Shown one piece after another: positions 46,297-60,240 of a DNA stretch of 64,000 nt; position 1 is the stretch's first letter; every line of letters begins with the position of its first letter. The translations under genes were made by a program, and so were the position numbers. The stretch covers positions 124,001 through 188,000 of the forward strand of contig UWYS01000005.1 of NCBI GenBank assembly GCA_900291925.1, in the 5' to 3' direction. The notes beneath the pieces were generated by a model, which saw only the letters and a list, made by a program, of their open reading frames with translations, ran no database searches and was not told where the DNA came from. The DNA comes from Thecaphora thlaspeos (taxonomy: Eukaryota; Basidiomycota; Ustilaginomycetes; Urocystidales; Glomosporiaceae).

Positions 46297-49168
46297 TCAG
46301 TAAGGGTGGTAGCTCCGGTCGCGAGCGTCACGCTCCCTTTCCCACTCCCTCTCCCTCGCCACGCGCTCCCTCTCTTCGTCCCGCTCCCGCGGCCGTTCGT
46401 CGGGGCGCGACCGATAGTGAGACGCGTGATCGGGTCCACTTGGCGGCGCCGGCGGTACCCCGCCACGAGCGCCGCGCCCTCTCTCCAGGTCGGGCGAGAG
46501 CAAGGCCGGCAGCGTCCGGATGGGTACGGGCGCAAATTGCGACATCTGCCGCATCGCCAGCGAAGGGCTGCGCGGAAGCGGCGTACCCTGGAAGTGGCCC
46601 GTCGCTCCCAAGTGAGAGCTGGACGGATGCCGTCGAAACGGCGGCGTAGCGGAGACGGAGCGCATTGACGGGTCGAGCTCCCTTGACGAGGGATAGCGAG
46701 GCGCGTGGTCGTAGAAGCTCTCAGCCCGCGGGAGCCTCGCCACCGGGCTCGCCCGCCGGCTCGACCCGCGCAACGATGGCAGCGAATGAACATCACGAAT
46801 AGACGGCAGCGTCGGCCGGTCGCGGGCCTCGGGCGCCGCCGGGTCCAGCGGCGTCAGCTGCCGGCTGGGCACCCGCATCTCGTGCGGGGGCACGGCGGCG
46901 GCGGCGACCGACCGCTGCGGTATGTCTGAAACTTCGCGTCGTGGAGGCTCGGCGGCGAATCGTTCGTCAGTGTGCGGACGTCGTCGAGGCGCGTACTCGA
47001 CTCCATCATAGACGTACGCCCGCGCTGGACCGAGCTGGGTCGGGCCTGAGGGGCCGGCATAACCCAAGGAATGCCCTGGAGCGGGTGGGTACCTCTCAGT
47101 GGAGATGTAGAGCCGCTGTCGATCGGCGACGGCGAGCGCGGGCGACGGAATGCGCGACGCGTGGGCAGCGACCGGGAGCGACCTCTGGTAGTCAGACCGG
47201 TGTTCCAAGGCGGAGGACAGAGCCAAGCGGTAGTCAAGCGACCCCCTACGCACCTCGGACGAGTCGGGCATTGAGCCGGCGGCAGGCCGAAAACCGGATG
47301 GAATCGAAGTCGACAGAGGGGGACGCATTCGGCGTTCCTCCACGCGAGCGTCTTCATCGGCGTAGTACGGGTAGCCGTCGCCACGCGGGAGAAAGGGAGC
47401 GCCCGAGTCGTCGACATGACGACGGCTCGCGTACCGGCTCGGCAGAGGGAGCGGTTCGCCGTCAGTCGTCAGTCGGTAGGGCGCGGGCAGGTAGCCGCAT
47501 TCCTCGCGCCGCATCGGCATGGGCGGCATGCGGTCGAGCTCGCGACCGGCGTCCGTGTAGCCATAGGCGTAGCGCGCGGGTGGTGCATCCTCCACGTGCC
47601 GCTCAAAGCCCCTCCGTCCAGGTAACGATCGCGAGATCGGTATGTCGACCGGCTGCTCTTCGCCGCGCGGCAGCGAGGATGGGCCCGGTGCTATCCTCTC
47701 TTGCTCGTAGTACGGCCCAGAAGGGACGGTTGGCGTCATTAGACGGCCGTCGGGATACGCATGCGGCGGCGCCGTGTGATGATAAGGGGGGCGCGGCACC
47801 CTCAAAGAGCCGCGCGGCGGTGTGCTGCTGGTCGAACTCGGCGTATAGCCCTCCGCGAACCCCGCACCTCGGGCGCTGTAGGGCATCGACGAAGGCAGGG
47901 GCGGTATGGGCGGTACGGGCGGCTCCTCCGAGCCCCTCGGGCGCTTAGGGCTCCTTCGGTCGCCGGATAAACCGACGGCGGGATTGTCCACGTCGGATCC
48001 GTCGCTGCGGCTGCCGTCCTTGCGCTTCGAGCTACGTCGGCGCAGGCGCGGCTGCTTGCGCACCCGCACCTTGAGACCCTGATCCGCAAACGTCTTGGAC
48101 AGCAGCGTCGACTCCTCCATCCCAGGAAACCTCTTGGCCGTGTAGACGTTGAAGGGCGCCGAGTAGATCGACTTGCAGTGGTGAACCGTGTGCCCGATGG
48201 TCTCGAACAGGCAGAGCTTGAGGCGGTAGACACTCTCGACCCGGATGCTGAGGTCCGGGAAGACGAAGAAGCCCTGATGCGAGCCGTCGATGTCCTTGAG
48301 GTGATAGAGGCAGGAGACGCACGAGCCGCTAGTGAATCTCGTCTTGCCGTCGTGCAGCAGGTGGAGCTCCTCATCAGTCTCGCAGTTGCAGAGCATCGCG
48401 TACATGAAGTAATAGGGGTTCTCGAGGTACCAGGCTTTGTCCTCCCAGCCGTCGCCGTGCGAGGTCGTGACGGGGACGCCCCACCTCACGCCCGGCGTCG
48501 AGGGTACAGCGGGTCCCTGACCCGCCTTCCGCTCCACCGGAGGCGAAATTGGCGCCGAGTCGCTCGAAGAGATGGGCGCATCGCGGACGGGGCGGTCGTG
48601 CGTGATGACACGAAGCTGTACGATGGGCGCCGGATCGATCGGTCGTCGGTCGGCTGTCATGGAGGGGCAATCAGATTTGTGGAGAGTGCAAAGAATGACA
48701 GCCATCAGCATCCGCAGGCCCATTCGCCAGCCTTGGCTGCGCCACTTGGTCTGCTCTGTTCTCTGGCACTACTCGCCTTTTTCGCCTACTCCGCACATCC
48801 GCGCGTGCTTCGGCTGCTCTCGCACCGTCAATTGATACTCTCTGAGAGTACCAGTGGGATTGGCGAAGAGCCGGGAGAAGGAGCAACCGAGACCAGCGCG
48901 GGGTCAGCACGACTCTTGAATGGCGGACTCAGCCGGGACGGCGAAGATAGGCTTCATTGACGAGATCAAGCTCAACTCACATGTTCTCCCGGTGCTCGGT
49001 CATCTGCTGGACGGCCGCATACTGGTAGGCGACGCCTCCCTCCGAGGCGCTCGCATGGCCTGGCTCTGATGGCTTGGCGACGGACTGTTCGGGCGCCTTT
49101 GAGGAAGGCGAGGAGATTTTAGGGATATCTAGTGCGCGGGCGCTCGAAGCGGTGCCGCGGGCCTTCAT
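46297..49168 (-). CDS. Velvet-family transcriptional regulator
   Basis: Fungal-specific DNA-binding regulator with an NF-kappaB-like fold that links light or nutrition to development and secondary metabolism. Exons on the minus strand: 49168-48981, 48841-48777 and 48653-46297; 869 residues. The velvet domain starts at about 64 (EYQLTVREQPKHARMCGVGE, then KADRRPIDPAPIVQLRV) and continues with YLENPYYFMYAMLCNCETDE, HLKDIDGSHQGFFVFPDLSI, RVESVYRLKLCLFETIGHTV and FNVYTAKRFPGMEEST to about 290. A variable insert of about 50 residues follows RVITHDR. Basic clusters (RRRSSKRK, RRSPKRPR) look like nuclear signals. The remaining ~550 residues are disordered, Pro/Arg-rich, ending in alternating Arg/Glu. 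The second intron has a GC donor, forced by the domain sequence. I cannot choose between the VeA, VelB and VosA classes. Confidence 0.92.
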
Positions 49169-51900
49169 CTCCGTGGCGCTTTCTGGCCACCTTGAGCGAC
49201 GAAGGATGAGGCGTTGCGGGCGCTCTTTGGATGCTGCGAGCTCGCCGCGACGGGACCTGTATCGCTAGCTTCTAGAAAGCACCTCCCTGGGCTCGACGCG
49301 GCCGAGCTCCTGGTGGTTGCGGGTCGACGGGGTGTCTGAGGACCGTCGGTAGGTCGACTGTGCTCAGCGCCCGGCCGCTCTGACAGCAGAGTTTAGGAAG
49401 TTGTTCGAGTGCTGCTGCGCAGAGACTGGTATGGTCGTCTTTCGCCTCCGTACACTTTGTTGTGGTCGGTGCAGTCCAGGGTCTAGCTAGGCTGCGGTCC
49501 TGGGCCTGATGTATAGCACCGATGGAGTTGAAGAAGATGCAAAGAGAGCGGTGCCACGGAAACAATCTGGCCTGGCTGATGGGTCAGCTTTGAGAAACGC
49601 GAGGCGGGAACGAGGTAGTGGTCGTCGCTGCTGGATGCGCTGCCCTGGGCACTTGAAGGACCTGGAAGGCTCTGCGTGGTCAAGCGGGGGAAAGGCGGCG
49701 TGATGCGACAGCTGGCAAGGCAAGGTGGATGGTTTTGCGCTGTTCCGATGCAGTGGTCAGGGAGCTCGAGCTCGGGTGCCGTCAAGGAGTACCAGAGTCT
49801 CAGCGCGGCTGAGAAGGAGTCAACGGCGAGGATAGAAGTCGTACGCTCCGATCCGGAGCGAAAGGCGATGTGTTGGCAGCAAGCACCGGTCGCAAAGGAG
49901 TGTGTCGATGTGTCTCGACGCGAAGCTGAGCGGGCACTGGAGGGAGCGATCAGTCGGTCTCTGGCGTGGTCGGAAGCTCTCCCAAAGGGCCGAAAAGCTC
50001 GTCTCGAGAAAGAACGGGCGGCGATGAGGTCCTTTGTACCGGAGAGAGACAAAGAGACAAGAGAGAAGGAGCGGGAGTCGAAGGGGGCCGGAAAAGGGGA
50101 GTGGCGATGAGGGAGGGGGAGGGGAGGCGAGAGGGAGGGATGAGGAGGGAGCTGGGGCAAGGCGATAAGGGTTAGGTGTGGAAGGAACAGAAGGGACGGA
50201 GCTCGGGACCAAGGTGCTGGTGTAGGTTGTGCGAATCGGCCGGTGCGTTGGTTGGGCCGCGGGCGACGCGTGACTCTGGTTCCACTCACCCTGCTAATCG
50301 GTGCACTGCTTCTTCTGCTCCTGCCTCTGCCCCTGCTGCTCCTAGGCGCCCCGCCCTGCTGCTGCTAATGCTCTTCCCTCTCTGACAACCCGGCAAAATA
50401 TAAAAAATACTAAAACAAAGGACCAGAAAATCAAAATAAAACGATCCGAGGGTGCGCTCAGTCCACGTGGGCTATCATCGTCTGTTGGTGGGCGGAGCGG
50501 GGCGTGGGTTGGGCTAACACGTAACTTAGCGAAGAGGTAACCGAGACGATGGCTATCGAGACAACGGGCCTCAACGACGACAGGCGGTGAGGAGGGACTC
50601 GACGATATGTACGAAGCACCCAGCTGCAGGCGGCTCGAGGTTAAGTAAGAAGCTTAAAGGGGAACGCTCAAAATTCGGGTTTCCCTCCAACCTATCGGGC
50701 TCCGGACCGAGACACTGGGCCGGCCGACACGCTGGCCCTTGCCGTTCAGCCAGCTCCTGCGCCCTCAGGTCACAGTACACACCGCATGCACACGACACCG
50801 ATCTAATCTGCTCGGTGCAGCGTCGGCTTTGTAGACCCAAGGCGGTAAGTAGGCATCAACCTCTCAGCGAAATCTTAATAGACTCGCACTCACACGCTCC
50901 CACGAGCCAAACAAATGCATCCATACAGAACGGTCTGATCCCGTTGCGCTCGCCTTTGTTTGAGGGCGGCAACGATCCGATATGCGTCACGTGGCGACGC
51001 GGCGTAGGCGTCTGGGCGCCGCCACCCACCCACCTTGCCACGTAGCTCGCCCGCCTCTTGGCGTCTCTCCTCCCTCCTCTCCATCTCTTTCTCCCTCTGC
51101 AGCCTAGACCGCATCTTTGCCTTCTGCCCACCCTGTATCCCTCCCTTGCCGCTCTCGTCTGCGCTCGTCCGTCCCGCTCCGGCGGGCCGGGAGCCTCCTC
51201 GAGCTCAGAGGCCTTTCTGGCCTTCTGCCGCAATCCTATGCTATGTCTCTCGTTGTGTGGTTGGTCGGAGCCGGGATGGCCCTGCGGCGATTCGACGGAC
51301 GCCCGGCGACTTGGCACCCTCCAATGCGCCAACAAAGGCGCCCAACGCCGACAAATGCAGACGTAAGAGGTGGAGGCGATCAGTGTGGTGTCAGTACTAC
51401 TTACTGCCCGGCTGAGGGGCGACAGCGAGGTGAGGGCGAGCTCCAGGGCGCCGGGTGCGCCGACGCCGTACAGAGTCAAAAGTGTACACTCTGGAGCTTG
51501 TGATGCAGGCAGGGCATGGCGCGCATGACCACGGAGCGGAGCAGAGGCCGAAGCCAGCCGACAGGGGGACGAAGCGTGCGGCAGTGGAAGCAGAGAAATC
51601 GGTCTTCTACAGGTGTAAGTTGACCAGTTAAGTACATGTACAGCTAGGTTTATACGTACAATTTAGTTCTGCTGCCCCCACGCATTCGACGTCGACAGCT
51701 GTGGCATCCCTCACTCCCTTTTCGCGTCACGGTTCGGGATTGAGACCGAGGCTCGGCCAGCTGCCGTGCCACCGCTCCGTAGGTCCTACTCTTGCGCTGC
51801 GAACAAGCGTGTTGCTCCTCGTCGCCCCGGTCGGACGCAAAGTCAACCGAGTCCCAAATGGATGGGAAAGAATCTTGAATCACACCCACTCACACAGAAC
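49169..51900. other. Long gene-free region upstream of the velvet gene
   Basis: 2.7 kb. A 268-codon open frame on the minus strand (49483-50289) is Ser/Pro-rich without family resemblance and is more likely leader or promoter DNA of the velvet gene. An AT-rich island lies at 50391-50445 in GC-rich surroundings, and the second copy of the 195-bp repeat at 50983-51175. From about 51500 there is nothing recognisable up to the small candidate gene. Confidence 0.45.
50983..51175 (+). repeat. Dispersed 195-bp repeat, copy 2
   Basis: Same orientation as copy 1 at 25093-25288. Left end CACGTGGCGACGCGGCGT, internal TTGCCACGTAG and the right block CCACCCTGTATCCCTCCC plus TTGCCGCTCTCGTCTGCGCT are conserved; flanks are unrelated. 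Confidence 0.8.
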
Positions 51901-52237
51901 ATGTCGTCGAACCCTCTCACTCTTGGCCAAGGGGCTGCCCTGACCCTCCTCGTCCTGCTACAGTACGCCACGAAGATTTCAAACATCCGGCCCCATTGTT
52001 CCTCACCCGCTCGCATGCACGTTTCATGGTATGTAAGTTTTGTCGGCACATACGACGTGGACAATCTCTGGTCGGCTCTGATTGGCCCAGTTCCCATCGA
52101 CAGCAAGAGCATTGAACGAGGGTCTTCTCCGGGACGCTCAGGCAAAGCGGAAGAGCGCGAGCTCAAGAGCACTAAACTCCCATCCCGTCGGATTTGTTGA
52201 TCTTCTATTACTTACAGTACATACAGTGTACGGCTAG
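51901..52237 (+). CDS. Possible small membrane protein, unknown
   Basis: Weak candidate. ATG 51901 in AACATG context opens a hydrophobic segment (LGQGAALTLLVLLQYATK). A strong donor (TAT followed by GTAAGT at 52033) and acceptor CCCAG (ending 52090) join exon 51901-52032 to 52091-52237, giving 92 residues; the second exon begins FPSTARALNEGLLRDAQAKR and ends in another hydrophobic stretch (VDLLLLTVHTVYG). Splice signals and length are reasonable, but I recognise no family, and the GC-rich context makes chance open frames common. Confidence 0.35.
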
Positions 52238-53088
52238 GCCCCTCTCGGCCTGTCCTCGGCTCGACGTCGCTGCAGGATGGCCTCGAGATCTCAGAGATCT
52301 GGAACGGAGTGGGGAGAAGGGGGTGACGGTTTCCTGCCGAAAGACGAGGACACCCGCCTCTCCTCGAGTGAGATGTCACGCTCCCTCGGTTCCTCGGAGC
52401 CGAGGCAGCATGACTAAGCCAGGCGGACTCCATGTATAGGGTCCGCCTAGCTCAGATCCGCATTTGGCAATCCATCAGCTCATCCACCATCTCCGTCGAG
52501 ATCGTGTCTGACAGGAGATCTCACCGCGTTGCTAGCAGGCATGAAGAGAAGAGATACCACCGTCGTATGTACAGTACTGTATGTACCCGCTGTCGGGGAC
52601 TCTCTTGGCATGTCCGGACGGACAGACATACATGCGTATTTAGGCTAAATCTACCCCGCCCCTTTGTGAGGTTGGTGCCGCTTGACTGCGTTCCTGCGTG
52701 CATCGCTGGACGAACCAACAACCCCAATATGGGTCGATCACCTACCGTAAGGGAAGGTGTTGCATTGCACACGGCTTGTCATGCCATACCATGCTACTCG
52801 CGATATGTCGTCCACATGCAAAGATTCACTTTGTGATCGAGGTGATCAGTATGACCCGACACCGTTCGCATCCTGCCAAGAGCAGCTGGACCCCCAGTCT
52901 TGGGTCTTGCCAAACGAAGCTGTCCCTTCGGTGCAAGAAGTCGGGTAACACGAACAAGCAAGCAAGCAAAGCCGGACCGCTGCGTCTAATATTCAATTGC
53001 TAATGCAGATTCATCAAGCGACATTTACTTGTCCGCGGAGCATCCGAGCAGAGAGGGTCGAGCTACGACTACCCAGGAGGTCCGAGCG
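52238..53088. other. Gene-free region before TRM61
   Basis: About 850 bases, no gene found on either strand. A perfect 12-base palindrome TACAGTACTGTA lies at 52570-52581, and a related CTTACAGTACATACAG sits just upstream of this region, near 52211. Confidence 0.4.
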
Positions 53089-54987
<1,899 letters not shown>

Positions 54988-56287
54988 CCTGTGCGAGAGA
55001 TGCGCTGCAGCCGAGGGCGTGACGCAACGTGATGACGGTCTATGAACGAAGAAGGGGTGTTGTCGATGTTGTGACGCCTGCGGTGAGAGATGAGTGAAGA
55101 GGTGAGGAAGGAGTAGAGCAATATCGCAGGTATCGTGGCAGTAGAGAGCAGGCAGGTGACGGGTCTGGAAGATTGACGTTGGAATTTCGGCGAGAAAAAG
55201 AGAATGTCAAGTGGAGCGCCCCTGTGACCGCTGGCATCCGAGTTCCTTGATTTTGCGTCTCTGTGCCTTCCGCGTCTGCTGCCGGATCCGCAAAACACAC
55301 GGCAGTGCGGTTCAATCAATTTTTTCCCTCACGCTGAGCGCGCCAGCGAGGGGAGCGGAGCGGCCGCCGTGTGACGCGCAGCTTCCGATCATCCTTGCTT
55401 TCTTCGCGATCACATCCGATCAGTATCGACCCCTCCGCCGCCATTTCGCCCCGACTCGGCCAAGCGGACCCTCCCGACCCCGACCCGCCCCACGGCTCCC
55501 TCTCTCTTCCCTTCCCCCCCCTCCCCCCTATCGTCCCGACTCACGCCTCGCGCGTCTCGGCGACGTCGCCGTCCCTCGGGGACCAACTCCCGTCTATCCG
55601 GGCCCAACGTCTTCATCACCGCCAAAAACCACCCGCTGGCTGGCCCCCGCCACCACTGATATTCAGCCTAAGTGATCACACCGGCACGGCACACCACTCT
55701 GACGTAGACGGCGGCCTTTGCGACTCATTGACTGGTCCTCCTCGATCGCAGCTGTAACATTGCAGCCTCCGTCTAAAGAGCGATTGCGCGGATTCAGGCT
55801 TTTGCCTGCGTCGTCGTCGTCGTCGTCGTTCTTCTTTCTTCTCTGGTGCGACCCAGCTGTGGTGGCGTCCGTGCGTCCGTACTTCTTCCATCTCTCCTGA
55901 GTCGCGCGGGGCTCTCGACGCCCCAGGTGCGCCAAGGTGCGAGTCGACGCTGGCTCCCGGCAAGCCACCGTCGACGCGCTCTCGAGCACGTCGACGGTCG
56001 AGCATGGCCAACCTGCAGCACCGCTGGTGCAGCCAGACCCGGCACCGAGCACCACATCCACCGCCCCTCTCACTACGAACAAGGCCATCGCAGGTTCGAC
56101 GCTCGGCTTCGATGGCCAACACGGTCCTCTGGAAAGCCAGCCGAAGGCGATCGAGGCGCACGATGAAAAGACGCACGTCTTCGGTCCTCACGACACCAAC
56201 GGCTCGGAAGCCCATTCCTCGATCCCCGGCGCCAACGGAGCCAACGGCGTCGGGCACAGCACGCAAAGTGGCGGCTTAGACGATGGC
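54988..56287. promoter_or_regulatory. Divergent region TRM61 / PAS-GATA gene
   Basis: About 1.3 kb. C/T-rich between 55480 and 55560, a GTC repeat at about 55810-55828, and an upstream ORF at 56004-56279. The frame of the GATA protein is open back to 55901 without an ATG, so part of this region could be coding if a 5' exon exists. Confidence 0.4.
56004..56279 (+). promoter_or_regulatory. Upstream ORF in the leader of the PAS-GATA gene
   Basis: A 91-codon ORF in another frame begins at the first ATG after about 55210 and ends (TAG at 56277-56279) eight bases before the first in-frame ATG of the PAS-GATA protein at 56288. If the mRNA starts upstream of 56004 this arrangement would make the main protein depend on reinitiation. 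The peptide itself has no recognisable character. Confidence 0.45.
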
Positions 56288-56493
56288 ATGATGGGAGCGC
56301 ATCCGAACGAGGCCGCGCTCGTTGCCGCTGCTGCGGCAATGGCAGCGGCCCAGAGCCATCACTCGTTCGTCGCCGGTGCAGCGGAAGGTGACGACGGTGC
56401 AGATGCCAAGGTTTCTAGCCTCATGGCGCCAGAGCTCAGCTCCTACTTCCTCGCCGCGGCTGCATCCATCCACCAGCAGCAACAACAACAACA

Positions 56494-56525
<32 letters not shown>

Positions 56526-59500
56526 AGCAGCAACAACAACAACAGCAAGAGCAACATCAACATCAGCCGCAGTCGCTGCTACCCATCGATGGCGATGGCC
56601 AGAATGGAGGATACGGCACGTTCCCAATCGGGCCAGAGTGGGATGAGCAGCAGGCCCAGATACGGGCAGCGTGTCAGATCTACAAGGACGACCGATGCCC
56701 GTTCCCACTGGACCAGGGCAAGCGCCTCATCGGCGGCATGAAAACCCTCGTCGACGAGGCCACCGCAGAGCTAGGCGTCCAGGGCGCCGAGACAAACGTG
56801 CAGGCCTTGCCAGACTCTAACGTCGACGTTGGTTTGGGGCAGACGCGGTGCTACTGGGCCTTGCTGTCGGCCTCGGTCGACGGCGGTGCCGCCGAGCCTA
56901 GCGACGACCTGCGCTTTGTCTACCTCGACCCCGTCCTCCAGCATCACCTATGCGAGCAGTCGAGCTCGATGGTCGGAACCAGCTTTTTCGACTATGTCCA
57001 CCCTGAGGAGCGCAAGCAGGCCTGCGCCGACATGCACAAGATCGTCGAGAGCCGGACATTGTTTGGAAGCGTCACGCGGTGCCGCTATTCGCGTCTCCCG
57101 CGAATTCGCGAGATGCTAGGCGCGACCGACGCACCCCGCGACCCAGAAGCGCACAAGTACGTCGAGGACGAAGGCTTCGTCGCTATCGACATCGTCATCA
57201 ACTGGATCGGCGATGGCATGGCGCTCTGCTTCTTCCACGCCATCATCGACAAGGGGCCCGAGGACAACGACGAGGCGGTCAAGTCCGGCTGGACCAACTG
57301 GTGCGGCACGCCGGCCGGAGCCTTTAATCTCAAAGAGTGCGAGCGGATGTGGCGGCAAGTCAAGGCGTCGGACCGCGAAGGTCTTAGCCTGCCCGGGCCC
57401 AACCACGTCTTCCAGGTGCTCGAGGCTGGCGAGGGCGGCCAGGTCCTGTTCAGTTGGCCGCCGCCGCGCCTGTTCCCGGGCGACGTCGACGAGCGTCTAG
57501 TAGAACTCTCGCAGATCACCGCGTTCAGCGACGGGTCCTACTTTGCCCACGACTTTGCCCGCTATGCCCAGGGCGTCTCGGTGGCGCCCGGCTCATCGCA
57601 GCTCTCCGATGCCAACACGAGCTGCACGCGTCGCTTCAAGGCCAAGCACCAGTTTGCTTCGGAGGGCATCTTCAAGGTCATCGAGAGCGTCCTCATCCCG
57701 TACGGCGGCATCGTCCTGGCGTGTTTTCAGGTCGTATACCAGGGTCCCATGCCGGAGCCCGACCCAGAGCTCGTCGAACAGGCGTGCGCGTCGCTCGAGG
57801 CCGCTCGCGGTCAGATCCGCAAGAACGACGACGAGGGCAGCGAAGGCGATACGCCGAATAAGCGGAGGAGGAATGAGGGTTGGCCGCTGGAGACAGGAGG
57901 CTCGGAGGGTGTGCAGCAGCCGTTGGGTGCGCCGCAGCCTGACCCGGCCGCTGCTTCCATGGAGCAGCATCAGCAGGCACCGGCACAGCCGCAGCAGCAG
58001 GAAGAGGGTCCCGCGCATCAGCAGCGCTCGGCCGATCTCAAGATCAACGGGGCTGAGGGCGCTCAGTGGAGCCCGGGCTATAAAAACGGCCTGCCCATCA
58101 ACGCGAACATGGGCTCGCTGGACTCGCTCGCTAATGCTAGCCTGGAGTACGCAGGCCTCGACGGCAATGGCACGGACGTCAACGGCGAGCACGACGTGAG
58201 GCAGCGCGACAGCAAACAGCCTCCGCACTCGCGACCGCCGCAACCACAGCCGCAGCCGCAGCCACAGCCACAGCAGCAACAGCAGCACCATCATCCCTAT
58301 GACGACTCGAATCCGCCGATCAGCGGTCTCGGCGGCGCCAATGACCCCGGCGGAAGCGTCGCTACGCTGGCAGCGGTGGCCGCCGCTGCCGCCGCCCAGA
58401 CCAAGAGCTGCATAGGTTGCGGCAAGAGCAACAGCCCGGAATGGCGACGCGGTCCGACGGGCCACAAGACGCTGTGCAACGCGTGCGGCTTGCGGTACGC
58501 ACGCTCGCTGACCCGGCGGAAGAAGAAGGGCAAGGACGGCGAGGTCGAGTTTATCGAGCCCACCGGCGATCCGTCCGTGGTGCCAAAGAGCCGAGGAGGC
58601 GGAGGCGGAAGCCTGCCCGGCGTCCATCGAAAGTCGAGCAAGAAGAGAAAGGCGGAAGAGGAACTTAAGGCCGGTGTTGCTGCCGGTGGCAGCGGTACTC
58701 CGTCATCTACCAACGGTTCTCCGACCCCGGCAGGCGGCGTTAGCCCGGCGACGAAGCCTACCGCTGCTGCAGAACAGAGCAAGCCGGACGTAAAGCCTGC
58801 CGTCGCTAAAGGAGCAGCGGCGCCCGCCTCTTCTCAGCCACCAAGCGCTGCTCCTGCTGTTGCCGCCGCCTCGACGATCGTACTGGCCTCTGCCTCGACC
58901 CAGCCGTCTAGCAGCAAGCCGCAGGCGGCATCGACAAAGACTCTAGCAAAGCCAGACCCGGAGGCTACGAAACTCGAACCGGCGCCATCCTCGACAACGG
59001 CCTCGATCAACATCCCGATCAGCATTAACGACTCAACCCTCTCGATGCCGGCCCCGATCCCCACCACTACCACCACCGCCACCGATGCCGCCAACGAGTC
59101 TACGCTAGGCGGAGGACCGGCGATCTCGCAGAGCAGCGAAGGATCTAGCCTCGCTGCCGTCTCGGTCCCCGTCGTGGGTGGCGGTCAGGGTCTCGACCTA
59201 GCCGTCAGCGCCGCTGCGCTCCAGTCTCTGAGCGCGTTCGACGCCAACGCCGTATCGCAGGCGCTCTTGAGCCAGCTCGGCGGACCCTTGGCGGCGTCAG
59301 CGATGGCGATGTCCGAACCCGCCACTGGGTCATCTACCACCGCCTTGGTGGATGGAAGCCTAGGCGACCACGAAGGGGAGACGGGGTACGGTCGTTCCGT
59401 CTCTCAGCCTCTGCTGTCGGGTGAGATGGAAGCCAACCCGCTCTCGGCCAGCGCGCTCCAGGCCGCCGCACAGGCTGCGATCGCGCACAGCGCGGGCGTG

Positions 59501-59593
59501 CTGCACGGTGCGGACGTTGAGATGGACAATGTGAAGGCGGAGGCGGTCGCAGAGGCGGAGCAGACGAGTAGCTCGGCACCGCCTGCCGTCTAA
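56288..59593 (+). CDS. PAS-domain GATA transcription factor (white collar 2-like)
   Basis: Predicted nuclear DNA-binding protein; fungal WC-2 proteins with PAS plus a GATA finger partner a blue-light receptor. From ATG 56288 it has 1101 residues in one exon. An Ala-rich start is followed by 25 consecutive Gln (56474-56548). A PAS region covers about 190-330 ([40 protein letters not shown]), with a second conserved stretch near 430-500 ([20 protein letters not shown]). Gln/His/Pro linkers lead to a type IVb finger C708-x2-C711-x18-C730-x2-C733 ([15 protein letters not shown]) with a basic tail (RRKKKGKDG). The last 320 residues are Ser/Ala/Pro-rich. The start is doubtful: the frame is open back to 55901 with coding-like composition but no ATG, so a 5' exon may be missing. 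The WC-2 assignment is by architecture. Confidence 0.88.
56474..56548 (+). repeat. CAG/CAA tract encoding 25 Gln
   Basis: Twenty-five in-frame glutamine codons, a mixture of CAG and CAA in alternating blocks, inside the PAS-GATA gene. Confidence 0.95.
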
Positions 59594-60240
59594 TCTCCTT
59601 CTCCAATTTCCTTCGCCGCTGAACCCCGAATGGTCTCGATGATCTTTTCATCATCGCCGTAACCGTCGCTTGGATTCCTCCGCTGCCCCCTCCCTTTCCG
59701 CCCCGCTTATTGGTTCGATGCAGACGTGTTGTTGTAACAGTAGTAGCCACAAAAAGATGGATCACACCATCAAACGTCCTCCCCTGCACCCTTCCTCCTC
59801 CTTTGTTCTTGTTCGTTGGCTTCCATCATTTCACTCACCAACTCGTTGTATTACTTACCTTTCCCCTTTCTTCGCCGTGCCCCTTTTCTTCGAATCGTAA
59901 CAAGGAATTGCTTTTACCTCGCCAGCACGAGATCGGTTGGCTCGATGTGGGTTGGGTTGTCTCGATTTGATTCGATTCGATTCAAAAGATCGACCCAACG
60001 TCGACGAAAGCAACAGGAAAAGTACGGATACAGATAAGAAGAGAAAGGAAAAACAAAGCATGCGTGGTGTGAAGACGAAAGGATTGGGGTAAGGTAGGGA
60101 TGGGATGTGTAAAACAAGTACGTAGGAGAAGACGGGACGGTCCATCGCGGAGGTAACAAGGGCAGGAGATACAGCAAAGATCTACGGGAAAAAGAACTTA
60201 CAGAGTGTAGGCAGGTAGGTGTGCGGAACGGATGACGGAG
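59594..60240. other. Convergent 3' region PAS-GATA / kinesin
   Basis: About 650 bases between stop codons, with GATTC/GATTCGATT-like short direct repeats near 59965-59985. No gene seen. Confidence 0.45.

Noticed and set aside
49483..50289. 268-codon Ser/Pro-rich ORF upstream of the velvet gene
   Set aside because: Low complexity, no recognisable domain, and located where the velvet leader is expected.
52439..52500. tRNA-like A box (TAGCTCAG)
   Set aside because: No B box or foldable acceptor and T arms follow.
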